Below, piece after piece: positions 1-5,290 of a stretch of 6,262 nt of DNA. Made by a program: the position numbers and the translations under genes. This DNA is from Acidobacteriota bacterium (lineage in GTDB: Bacteria; Acidobacteriota; Terriglobia; UBA7540), in contig JAJYJL010000534.1 in assembly GCA_021789565.1 (NCBI GenBank), positions 1 to 6,262 of the forward strand, read 5' to 3'. Each line of letters opens with the position of its first letter. The first letter of the stretch is position 1. The notes beneath the pieces were generated by a model. It was not told the origin of the DNA and did not search any database. It was given only the letters and a program-made list of their open reading frames with translations.

Positions 1-114
1 GGTGCGACGTGGGAACGGATTCTCCACGCGATCCAGCCCTGGCTGGTGAGATCGAGCGGACTCTGTCCCTCATGCGGAACGAAATTCGAGCGGGTTCGTG
101 ACGATACGACTTAA
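1..114 (+). CDS. Possible 3' end of an unidentified gene with a CPSCG motif
   Basis: Frame 1 is open from the window edge to a TAA at 112-114 and gives 37 residues. They include WERILHAIQPWL and then CPSCG followed by TKFERVRD. A CPxCG knuckle near a C-terminus resembles half of a zinc ribbon, but no partner cysteine pair is visible in this fragment and I do not recognise the family. Frame 3 on the same strand is also open, to a TGA at 99-101, with a helical-looking end (PALAGEIERTLSLMRNEIRAG), and one minus-strand frame is open too, so the choice of frame is uncertain. If frame 1 is real, the gene converges on the SIR2-like gene and the two stop codons overlap in the palindrome TTAA at 111-114. 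Confidence 0.27.
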   Translation, partial: GATWERILHAIQPWLVRSSGLCPSCGTKFERVRDDTT

Positions 115-866
115 CATAGTAATACTAAGGCATCGGCCCGCGCCCTTGAAATGTTCGGGCAGACCAAAAACGACTTCGGGCGGGATTCCGGCGCGCCTCG
201 TGGTCGCTCCTGGCGTGCTGCCAAATACTGCCAAAACAGCGGCTCATTGAGTTCTGTGCCTACCAGTACCGTCGGACAGGTGCAATAGTCGCGGAGAAAG
301 TGATCGTACCAGACGTCGTGTAGCGAAGCACGACGCCCGTATTCTATGGGAGAGAACGTTAGCGGCCTATCTGCGACATCTATGCTTCCGTGGAGCTTGA
401 CGTATTGGATCCGTCTGAGGAGCATGTCACGTTCCGTGTAGTCATCAGGCGCGACGACGCGGTCAAGCGACGGGACTCCGTGCGCGCCACGAAAAATGAG
501 TTCGAGCAAATCATCGATATTTGTTGTATATATTCGTCTCCAAAACCACCCGCATACAGCTTCGTACCAGCCCGGGTGCCGAGTTACCGTAAGTATCCCC
601 TTAAGTCGGTCCCTCAAAGCAGTTTCGCCCTTTTTCTTTCGCGCCGCATCGTAAAGGTACCTGAGTTCGGTCCCGTCATAGTCACTGGGATACTCTAAGA
701 ACTCCCAGAGGTTTCGGCCGAGTTTTCGGGAATCGGGCAGCGGATCGCCAGCCACATTCCGCGCCTCGCTGGAGAAGCCCGACCCTAGAAACAGAACAAC
801 CCTGTTGCGGCGGAAATTCAGCTGGAGATACTGTGTGTCGCTCTCATTTAGCATCGGTATCAACAA
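111..866 (-). CDS. SIR2-like NAD-binding protein (SIR2_2 type), short, possibly defence-related
   Basis: About 251 residues carry the ordered motifs of a SIR2-type Rossmann fold. They are a glycine loop VLFLGSGFS near residues 24-32, YTTNIDDLLE at 113-122 (the TxNxDxLlE motif with the Asn expected to act on NAD), KLHGS at 157-161 with the catalytic-type His159, and VGTELNEP at 202-209. No zinc-finger cysteine set of the classical deacetylase sirtuins is seen, so an NAD-hydrolysing role is more likely than deacetylation; this is inferred from related bacterial defence proteins. Such domains are usually fused to longer helical or TPR regions. Here the chain ends abruptly in RARADALVLLC, just after a conserved-looking SFLVCPNISRARA segment, in AT-rich sequence, so a frameshift or truncation is possible. 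The outermost start is TTG at 866; an ATG at 854 (247 residues) is equally plausible. Neither has a well-placed Shine-Dalgarno: AAGGAG at 884-889 lies 17 and 29 nt upstream, respectively. No signal peptide or membrane segment is seen. Confidence 0.8.
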   Translation of the reverse strand: MLIPMLNESDTQYLQLNFRRNRVVLFLGSGFSSEARNVAGDPLPDSRKLGRNLWEFLEYPSDYDGTELRYLYDAARKKKGETALRDRLKGILTVTRHPGWYEAVCGWFWRRIYTTNIDDLLELIFRGAHGVPSLDRVVAPDDYTERDMLLRRIQYVKLHGSIDVADRPLTFSPIEYGRRASLHDVWYDHFLRDYCTCPTVLVGTELNEPLFWQYLAARQERPRGAPESRPKSFLVCPNISRARADALVLLC

Positions 867-1001
867 TCGCTCTCTGGCTTGAACTCCTTGAGAGTTTATC
901 AGAATCGCGTCCCTTAGTGGTACAGCCCTCCTGTTCGGCAGTGAGGAACATTGATGTCGTGCCGGAACGACATTGGAACGGATGGCGGGTTACCCCCCAA
1001 C
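867..1001. other. Divergent intergenic region upstream of the SIR2-like gene and the rib promoter
   Basis: This stretch separates the start of the minus-strand SIR2-like gene from the plus-strand rib promoter. The SIR2 reading frame stays open upstream of 866 on the minus strand but has no ATG, GTG or TTG before it becomes implausible as protein. I see no convincing minus-strand promoter and no inverted repeat that would suggest a shared operator. Confidence 0.4.
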
Positions 1002-1031
1002 TTGAGGCACCCTCCATTTTCATGGTATAAA
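1002..1031 (+). promoter_or_regulatory. Candidate sigma70-type promoter of the rib operon
   Basis: TTGAGG at 1002-1007 (four of six to TTGACA) and TATAAA at 1026-1031 (five of six to TATAAT) are separated by 18 nt. Transcription would begin near 1038-1040, about 13-15 nt before the first strand of the FMN riboswitch, which is where a riboswitch promoter is expected. The call rests on motif match and position only. Confidence 0.6.
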
Positions 1032-1052
1032 AAGAATGACAACTTGTAGAGA

Positions 1053-1251
1053 TGACCTTCGGGGCAGGGTGAGGGATGACGGAAAGAACGTCTTCCCAAT
1101 TCCCGATCGGCGGTAGAGCCCGCGAGGAGAACTCAGAGCGTTTCAATTGCTCACCTTCATTGGCTTTCCGGTGAAGAGAGCAGGCTTCTGAGGACTTCAG
1201 GACTCGGTGAAATTCCGGGGCCGACGGTATAGTCCGGATGGGAGAGGGTCA
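1053..1251 (+). promoter_or_regulatory. FMN riboswitch (RFN element) aptamer
   Basis: The conserved blocks appear in order: CTTCGGGGCAGGGTGA, AATTCCCGATCGGCGGTAG, AGCCCGCGA, CGGTGAAATTCCGG, CCGACGGTATAGTCCGGATG and GGGAGAGGGTCA. The closing stem P1 pairs 1053-1060 (TGACCTTC) with 1244-1251 (GAGGGTCA), eight pairs with one G-U. CTCAGA at 1132-1137 pairs with TCTGAG at 1187-1192, enclosing a 9-bp hairpin (1155-1163 with 1168-1176) in the variable arm. Two oddities stand out. A 25-nt hairpin (1073-1097) is set exactly between GGGTGA and AATTCCC of helix P2, and the usual GACCGG reads GATCGG. The aptamer binds FMN and normally represses riboflavin synthesis or transport genes. Here it lies 430 nt upstream of ribE, and the control point is probably the terminator at 1334-1358. 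Confidence 0.96.
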
Positions 1252-1333
1252 GGCGCCCGCGTTTGTGCGCAGGCAGGCCTCCGTTTGGGGCCGCGGTGCC
1301 GCGTGTCTGTGGGTGCAAACAGTTGATAGTTTT

Positions 1334-1358
1334 CCCTGCCCCGATGCGGGGTTGTTTT
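1334..1358 (+). terminator. Candidate riboswitch-controlled attenuator terminator
   Basis: CCCCG (1339-1343) and CGGGG (1347-1351) form a 5-bp all-GC stem with a 3-nt ATG loop. A TTGTTTT tract (1352-1358) follows. The stretch CCCTGCCCCGA at 1334-1344, which includes the 5' stem strand, is an exact 11-nt complement of TCGGGGCAGGG at 1059-1069 in the aptamer. Without FMN the aptamer strand could capture it and prevent the terminator; with FMN the aptamer folds and the terminator can form. An analogous pairing is known for the Bacillus subtilis rib leader. The stem is short and the T tract interrupted, so efficiency is uncertain. A further hairpin (GTTTGTGC 1261-1268 with 1313-1320, including two G-U pairs) lies between aptamer and terminator. 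Confidence 0.6.
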
Positions 1359-1479
1359 CCTGGTGAACGCGGCCATCGCCCCTCGCCAGAATCCCATCTC
1401 CCCAAAACAGAAATCTTGCTTCCAGGCAAAACGCGACTTCGCCTGGCAAAGGTCCAGGCCGGACGCGAGGCCGGTTGGA
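1359..1479 (+). other. Untranslated leader between attenuator and inserted repeat
   Basis: No supported gene is present. The stretch contains a small hairpin (CCAGGC 1422-1427 with GCCTGG 1441-1446) and a GC-rich run with repeated GGCCGG. Short open frames on both strands run on into the repeat or riboswitch and look like GC-driven shadows. Confidence 0.45.
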
Positions 1480-1616
1480 AGGCTGTTGAAATACTTCCTC
1501 CGCCACGTCATCCTGAGCGAAGCGAAGGATCTGCTTTATTCATTTTCGGTACGGTACAGCAGATGCTTCTCCCGCTTCGCGTGATCAGCATGACGGGTGG
1601 CCTTTTTTAACAGCCT
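1480..1616. repeat. Palindromic terminal-inverted-repeat element (MITE- or REP-like)
   Basis: The 137-bp unit begins AGGCTGTTGAAA (1480-1491) and ends with the inverted counterpart TTTAACAGCCT (1606-1616). Inside, a second imperfect palindrome runs from CGTCATCCTGAGCGAAGCG (from 1506) to its counterpart ending CATGACG (1595). ATCTGCT (1529-1535) faces AGCAGAT (1558-1564) across a 22-nt AT-rich centre. It is too short to encode a protein. The core resembles a dispersed intergenic repeat that I associate with Acidobacteria; this is from memory. I see no clear target-site duplication at the borders. In RNA the whole unit could fold into one long hairpin in the 5' leader of the rib operon, 64 nt upstream of the ribE start. 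Confidence 0.78.
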
Positions 1617-1662
1617 GCCCGGCGCTCGGCCGGCGGTTTTGGAAATTGCATGGAGTTCCGAT

Positions 1663-1676
1663 AGGAAGAAATGAGG
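1663..1676 (+). promoter_or_regulatory. Ribosome binding site supporting the GTG start of ribE
   Basis: AGGAAG (1663-1668) and GAGG (1673-1676) lie just upstream of GTG at 1681. GAGG is 4 nt away and AGGAAG is 12 nt away. Together with the canonical MFSGIVE N-terminus this fixes the start at GTG. The ATG at 1671 is out of frame. Confidence 0.65.
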
Positions 1677-1680
1677 TTTT

Positions 1681-2265
1681 GTGTTCAGCGGGATTGTTGA
1701 AACCACCAGCCCGGTGCTCGGCATCAGCAGCGCTCGCTGGCAGCGCATTCTGACCATTCGCAGGCCCCGCGGCTGGAAGCTGCAGGACGGAGAAAGCGTC
1801 TCGGTTGAGGGCGTCTGCTCAACCGTGCAGGGCTTTGACAAAAATTCATTCCGGGTTGTTTACATGCCCGAAACGCTGCGCAAAACCACGCTGGGCCAAT
1901 TGAAGGCCGGCGACGCAGTGAATCTTGAACGGTGCCTGACGCTCCAGAGCCTGATCGGCGGCCACCTGGTGCAGGGCCACGTGGACGCGACAGCCAGGAT
2001 CAAATCGATTCAGAGTGAGGGCGAGGCCAGGCTTTTTACGTTTGCGATGCCCGCGCGCCTTTCCCGCTACATTGTGCCCAAAGGTTCCATAGCCGTCGAC
2101 GGCATCAGCCTGACCGTGGTGGAAGCCACGCGCTCCACCTTCCAGTGTTCCCTGCTCGCTTACACGCTGAGCCACACAACTCTTGGGGGCAAGAAGCCCG
2201 GGCAGCAGGTCAACATCGAGGTTGACATCCTCGGCAAATACATCGAAAGGCTGCTGAAGAAATGA
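1681..2265 (+). CDS. ribE: Riboflavin synthase, alpha chain
   Basis: This enzyme dismutates two 6,7-dimethyl-8-ribityllumazine molecules to riboflavin and a pyrimidinedione, the last step of the pathway, in the cytoplasm; family members are trimers. The 194-residue length is usual. Two lumazine-binding halves are visible. The first (about 1-86) opens with MFSGIVE and holds Ser41 and Cys46 in SVEGVCSTV. The second (about 87-194) holds GGHLVQGHVD (93-102), KGSIAVDGISLTV (134-146), HTTLG (165-169) and Asp182 near the end. Ser47 sits where Leu is common after the Cys (GVCLTV type). The start is GTG, supported by GAGG 4 nt upstream. It is the first gene of the operon, and its stop overlaps the ribH start as ATGA. 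Expression should depend on the FMN riboswitch. The gene is called ribC in E. coli. Confidence 0.96.
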   Translation: MFSGIVETTSPVLGISSARWQRILTIRRPRGWKLQDGESVSVEGVCSTVQGFDKNSFRVVYMPETLRKTTLGQLKAGDAVNLERCLTLQSLIGGHLVQGHVDATARIKSIQSEGEARLFTFAMPARLSRYIVPKGSIAVDGISLTVVEATRSTFQCSLLAYTLSHTTLGGKKPGQQVNIEVDILGKYIERLLKK

Positions 2266-2759
2266 GGTTGCGGAAAGCAGAATCCAAAGCTCCAACGCCG
2301 GCGCTCGACCGAAAAGATGTTTCGCGTTTTCGCATCGCTGTCATCCGCGGTGAATACAACCGCGAAATCACCCTGAGCCTGGAAAAGAAGTGTGTTGAAA
2401 CGCTGCTCGAGGCGGGAGTTCCAGAAAGCAACATCCGCGTTTTCGTCGTGCCGGGATGCTTCGAAATTCCCATCCTCGCCCAGCGGCTGGCCTCGCGGAA
2501 GAAATGGGACGCCATCATCGCGCTGGGGGCCGTGATCAAAGGCGATACTTACCACTTTGAGCTGGTGGTGAATGAATGCGCCAGGGGAATTATGGACGTC
2601 TCGCTGCGGCATGACGTGCCCATCATTTTTGAAGTTCTAGCCACTTACAACATGCGCGACGCCGCGCGGCGCGCCGGAAACAACAAATCGAACAAGGGAA
2701 TTGAAGCTGCCCGGACCGCCTTGTCTCTGCTGGCCACACTCGGCAGCGCCAGAAGTTAG
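2262..2759 (+). CDS. ribH: 6,7-dimethyl-8-ribityllumazine synthase (riboflavin synthase beta chain)
   Basis: It condenses the ribitylaminopyrimidine from the RibD branch with 3,4-dihydroxy-2-butanone 4-phosphate to give lumazine. Family members form pentamers or 60-mer capsids. The 165 residues include IAVIRGEYN (25-33, where an aromatic stacks on the pyrimidine), VPGCFEIP (63-70), LGAVIKGDTYHFE (88-100) with the catalytic-type His98, and RAGNNKSNKG (137-146), which supplies phosphate- and substrate-contacting residues. It is slightly long because of a charged N-terminal extension of about 22 residues. Two less usual sites are PGC where PGA is common and FEVLATYN (123-130) where many homologues have FGVLTT. 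The ATG overlaps the ribE TGA (ATGA), indicating translational coupling. The gene ends 9 nt before ribBA. Confidence 0.96.
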   Translation: MRLRKAESKAPTPALDRKDVSRFRIAVIRGEYNREITLSLEKKCVETLLEAGVPESNIRVFVVPGCFEIPILAQRLASRKKWDAIIALGAVIKGDTYHFELVVNECARGIMDVSLRHDVPIIFEVLATYNMRDAARRAGNNKSNKGIEAARTALSLLATLGSARS

Positions 2760-2768
2760 AGAGGATTT

Positions 2769-3983
2769 ATGCCGCATCAGTCTACAGTTGAAGAAGCCGT
2801 GCGGGACATCCGCGCCGGCCGGCTGGTGATTATCCGCGACAGCCTGGACCGCGAAAATGAAGCGGACTTTGTGATGGCTGCGGAGAAAGTTTCCGCCGCC
2901 CACGTCAACACCATGATCAAGGAAGGCGGCGGCCTCATCTGCGCCGCCCTCACACGCGAGCGCGCGCTGAAGCTGGGCCTGCCGCCTATGGTGGGCGCCG
3001 ATGAAAACGCGACGCCGTTTGGCTGCGACTTCACCGTTTCCGTCGATGCGCGAAAAGGAACCACGACCGGAATTTCCGCCCAGGACCGCGCCACCACCCT
3101 TCGCCTGCTGGCCTCGCCCAGGGCGCACTCTTATGACCTGATCCGGCCGGGCCACATCTTCCCGGTGCGGGCGCGCACGGGCGGCGTTCTGTCGAGGGCG
3201 GGCCACACGGAAGCTTCGGTCGACCTTGTTCGCCTGGCCGGGCTGAAGCCTGTGGCCGTGATGTGCGAAATTCTGGACAAGAATGGAAAGTCCGCGCTGG
3301 CGGCCGGCATTGCAAAGATCGCCCGCAGGCACCGGCTGAAGGTGCTGAGCATTGAACAGCTCATTGAATACCGGCGCTACCGGGAAAAGCTGGTGACGCG
3401 CCTGGCAAGCGCGCAACTGCCAACGGAATTCGGCATGTTTACGGCTTACGTTTACGAGTGCCCCTCGCAGAACCGCGAGCATCTGGCGCTGGTGATGGGA
3501 AAAATTTCTCCCGACCGCCCCGCGCTGGTGCGGGTGCATTCGCAGTGCATCACGGGCGATACGCTGCACTCGATTCGCTGTGATTGCCGCGAACAGCTTA
3601 AGACCGCCATGAAAAAAGTGGGCGAAAAGGGCGAAGGCGTCATCGTCTATCTCAGCCAGGAAGGACGCGGCATCGGGCTGGCCAACAAGATTCGAGCCTA
3701 CGCGCTGCAGGACAAAGGGCTCGACACGGTGCAGGCCAACGAGCGGCTCGGACTGCCCGCCGACATGCGGGATTACTCGGTGGGCGCGCAGATTCTGAAA
3801 GACCTGGGCGTTCGCAAAGTCCATTTGCTCACCAATAATCCGGACAAGCTTTCCGGCATCAGGAAACATGGGCTCAAAATTTTGCGGCGAGTGCCGCTTG
3901 AGATTACGCCCAACGGGGCCAACCGGGCGTATCTGAAAGTGAAGAAAGATAAACTCGGACACCTCCTGAGCAAGGTGCAGTAA
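2769..3983 (+). CDS. ribBA: Bifunctional DHBP synthase / GTP cyclohydrolase II
   Basis: The N-terminal half (about 4-205) is a DHBP synthase that turns ribulose 5-phosphate into DHBP and formate. It shows DRENEAD (27-33), GGLICAAL (54-61), FTVSVDA (88-94), TTTGISAQDRA (98-108), RPGHIFP (126-132) and AGHTEASVDL (144-153), so the metal-site Glu and His are present. Its acidic loop reads RDSLDRENEAD where DDEDRENEGD is usual, and GCDFTV replaces GTxFTV. The C-terminal half (about 220-404) is GTP cyclohydrolase II, the first step of the pyrimidine branch. Zinc ligands Cys260, Cys271 and Cys273 lie in HSQC(x10)CDC, followed by QEGRGIGL (297-304), RDYSVGAQIL (334-343) and LLTNNPDK (353-360). The 404-residue length is normal for RibBA. 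The ATG has GAGG 4 nt upstream. No frameshift is seen, and the ribD start follows the stop directly. Confidence 0.95.
   Translation: MPHQSTVEEAVRDIRAGRLVIIRDSLDRENEADFVMAAEKVSAAHVNTMIKEGGGLICAALTRERALKLGLPPMVGADENATPFGCDFTVSVDARKGTTTGISAQDRATTLRLLASPRAHSYDLIRPGHIFPVRARTGGVLSRAGHTEASVDLVRLAGLKPVAVMCEILDKNGKSALAAGIAKIARRHRLKVLSIEQLIEYRRYREKLVTRLASAQLPTEFGMFTAYVYECPSQNREHLALVMGKISPDRPALVRVHSQCITGDTLHSIRCDCREQLKTAMKKVGEKGEGVIVYLSQEGRGIGLANKIRAYALQDKGLDTVQANERLGLPADMRDYSVGAQILKDLGVRKVHLLTNNPDKLSGIRKHGLKILRRVPLEITPNGANRAYLKVKKDKLGHLLSKVQ
3972..3977 (+). promoter_or_regulatory. Ribosome binding site supporting the TTG start of ribD
   Basis: AAGGTG lies inside the last codons of ribBA, 6 nt before TTG at 3984. 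The nearest in-frame ATG (4023) would cut into the conserved first helix (EFYMRMALRLA), so the TTG start is preferred. Confidence 0.55.
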
Positions 3984-5093
3984 TTGCCCACACGAACCTT
4001 ACGCCGCCCGCCGGAATTCTATATGCGCATGGCGCTGCGATTGGCGCGCCAGTGCCCGGGACTTCCCTACCCGAACCCGTGGGTGGGCTGCGTGATTGTT
4101 CGCAAAGGCCGCGTGGTGGGCAAGGGCTTCCATCACGGCGCGGGTACCAACCATGCCGAGGTTGAAGCGCTGAACGACGCCGGCGCGCGCGCCCGCGGGG
4201 CCACGCTCTATGTGACGCTCGAACCCTGCTGCCACCACGGCAGGACTCCGCCCTGCACGGAAGCCATTCTGAAAGCGGGAATCCGGGAAGTGTATTACGC
4301 CATGAAAGATCCCAACCCGCTGGTTGCCGGGAAGAGCGCTAGGCTACTGACCCGGCGCGGGCTGCGGGTCCATGGCGGCGTTTGTTCAGTAGAAGCCGCC
4401 GCTTTGAATGAAATGTATGTGAAGTTTCAGGCCACGGGCATGCCTTTCGTGACTGCAAAAGTCGCCACCAGCCTGGATGGCAAAATCGCCACGCGGACCG
4501 GGCAATCAAAATGGATCACGGACGAAGCAGCCCGCCACCGGGCCAGGCGACTACGCGCCGAGCACCAGGCCGTGCTGGTGGGAATTAATACAGTCCTCAG
4601 CGATGATCCGCACCTTGGTCCGCGAACACGCGGCGCGGCAGAACCCTGGCGCGTCGTGCTCGATTCCCGGCTGCGCATTCCCCTTGACTCGCAGGTTGTG
4701 AAGTCAGGCCGATGCATTGTCGCCTGTAGCGACAGGGCCGGCGCCGCGAAAAAAGCCCGCTTGGAACGAGCCGGCGTAAGAGTGTTTTCGTTCCGCGGCA
4801 AACAGGTCCCTCTGAAGGCATTGCTCCGGCGGCTGGCGAAAGAGGAAATCATCAGCCTGATGGTTGAAGGTGGCGGCGAAGTCCTTGGGAGCTTCTTTGA
4901 TTTGCGACTTGTAGACAGGGTTTGCTGGTTTCTCTCGCCGATCATCCTGGGTTCCAGTAGAAGCCGGGTTGCAGTGGCAGGGATCGGTGCTTCCCGCCTC
5001 GATCAGGCATCCCGGCTTCGGAACGCCACCATTGAAAAGGTCGGCGATTCATGGCTCCTCCAGGGAAAAGTTTCGTCACCTGCCCAAGGGTAA
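3984..5093 (+). CDS. ribD: Bifunctional riboflavin biosynthesis deaminase/reductase
   Basis: It deaminates the product of GTP cyclohydrolase II and then reduces its ribosyl side chain with NADPH. The 369 residues split in two. The deaminase domain (about 11-150) begins EFYMRMALRLA, has PNPWVGCVIV (30-39), the zinc/proton-shuttle motif HAEVEAL (57-63) and EPCCHHGRTPPC (80-91). Zinc is expected at His57, Cys82 and Cys91, with Glu59 catalytic; DPNPLVAGK (109-117) follows. The reductase domain (about 153-365) has KVATSLDGKIA (159-169), WITDEAAR (177-184), AVLVGINTVLSDDP (196-209) and the nucleotide-binding MVEGGGEVLGSFF (293-305). The start is TTG, directly after the ribBA stop with no spacer, supported by AAGGTG upstream. 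In many bacteria ribD leads the operon; here it is last. A 197-bp gap and a separate-looking gene follow. Confidence 0.95.
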   Translation: MPTRTLRRPPEFYMRMALRLARQCPGLPYPNPWVGCVIVRKGRVVGKGFHHGAGTNHAEVEALNDAGARARGATLYVTLEPCCHHGRTPPCTEAILKAGIREVYYAMKDPNPLVAGKSARLLTRRGLRVHGGVCSVEAAALNEMYVKFQATGMPFVTAKVATSLDGKIATRTGQSKWITDEAARHRARRLRAEHQAVLVGINTVLSDDPHLGPRTRGAAEPWRVVLDSRLRIPLDSQVVKSGRCIVACSDRAGAAKKARLERAGVRVFSFRGKQVPLKALLRRLAKEEIISLMVEGGGEVLGSFFDLRLVDRVCWFLSPIILGSSRSRVAVAGIGASRLDQASRLRNATIEKVGDSWLLQGKVSSPAQG

Positions 5094-5272
5094 TTTTCGC
5101 CCAACGGCATCTTACCTACTGACTCGTACGAACCCAAACCAGATGGCCGCAAGTTAGCCACTCCCCACCCAAAAAGTGTTTCAAATTTGGACAGTTTTGC
5201 CTTTTATTCGTCTTGGGGCAACCTATTCGATGGGTGGCGTTCTCAAACAAACTGTGGTTAAAAATCAGCACC

Positions 5273-5278
5273 AGGAGG
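5273..5278 (+). promoter_or_regulatory. Ribosome binding site of the small exported protein
   Basis: A full AGGAGG lies 12 nt before ATG at 5291, a slightly long spacing. It favours this ATG over an in-frame upstream ATG at 5213, because the signal peptide then begins at the N-terminus. I see no convincing promoter in the 197 bp after ribD. Confidence 0.6.
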
Positions 5279-5290
5279 CCTGATATTCTT

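Noticed and set aside
844..1146. A 100-residue open frame on the minus strand
   Set aside because: It runs backwards through the FMN aptamer and rib promoter, has low-complexity composition and no motif.
1157..1610. Several 60-115-residue open frames on both strands in the leader
   Set aside because: They overlap the riboswitch, terminator or palindromic repeat, contradict each other in frame and show no protein-like motifs.
1671..1685. ATG at 1671 as the ribE start
   Set aside because: It is out of frame with ribE. The GTG at 1681 gives the canonical MFSGIVE N-terminus with a ribosome binding site 4 nt upstream.
2637..3962. A 441-residue open frame on the minus strand across ribBA
   Set aside because: It is wholly antisense to ribBA, whose motifs are intact on the plus strand. 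Its translation is rich in Arg, His, Ala and Gln without recognisable domains, as expected for a GC-rich shadow frame.
5213..5290. Upstream ATG at 5213 as start of the small exported protein
   Set aside because: It would bury the signal peptide behind 26 residues and ignore the AGGAGG before the ATG at 5291.
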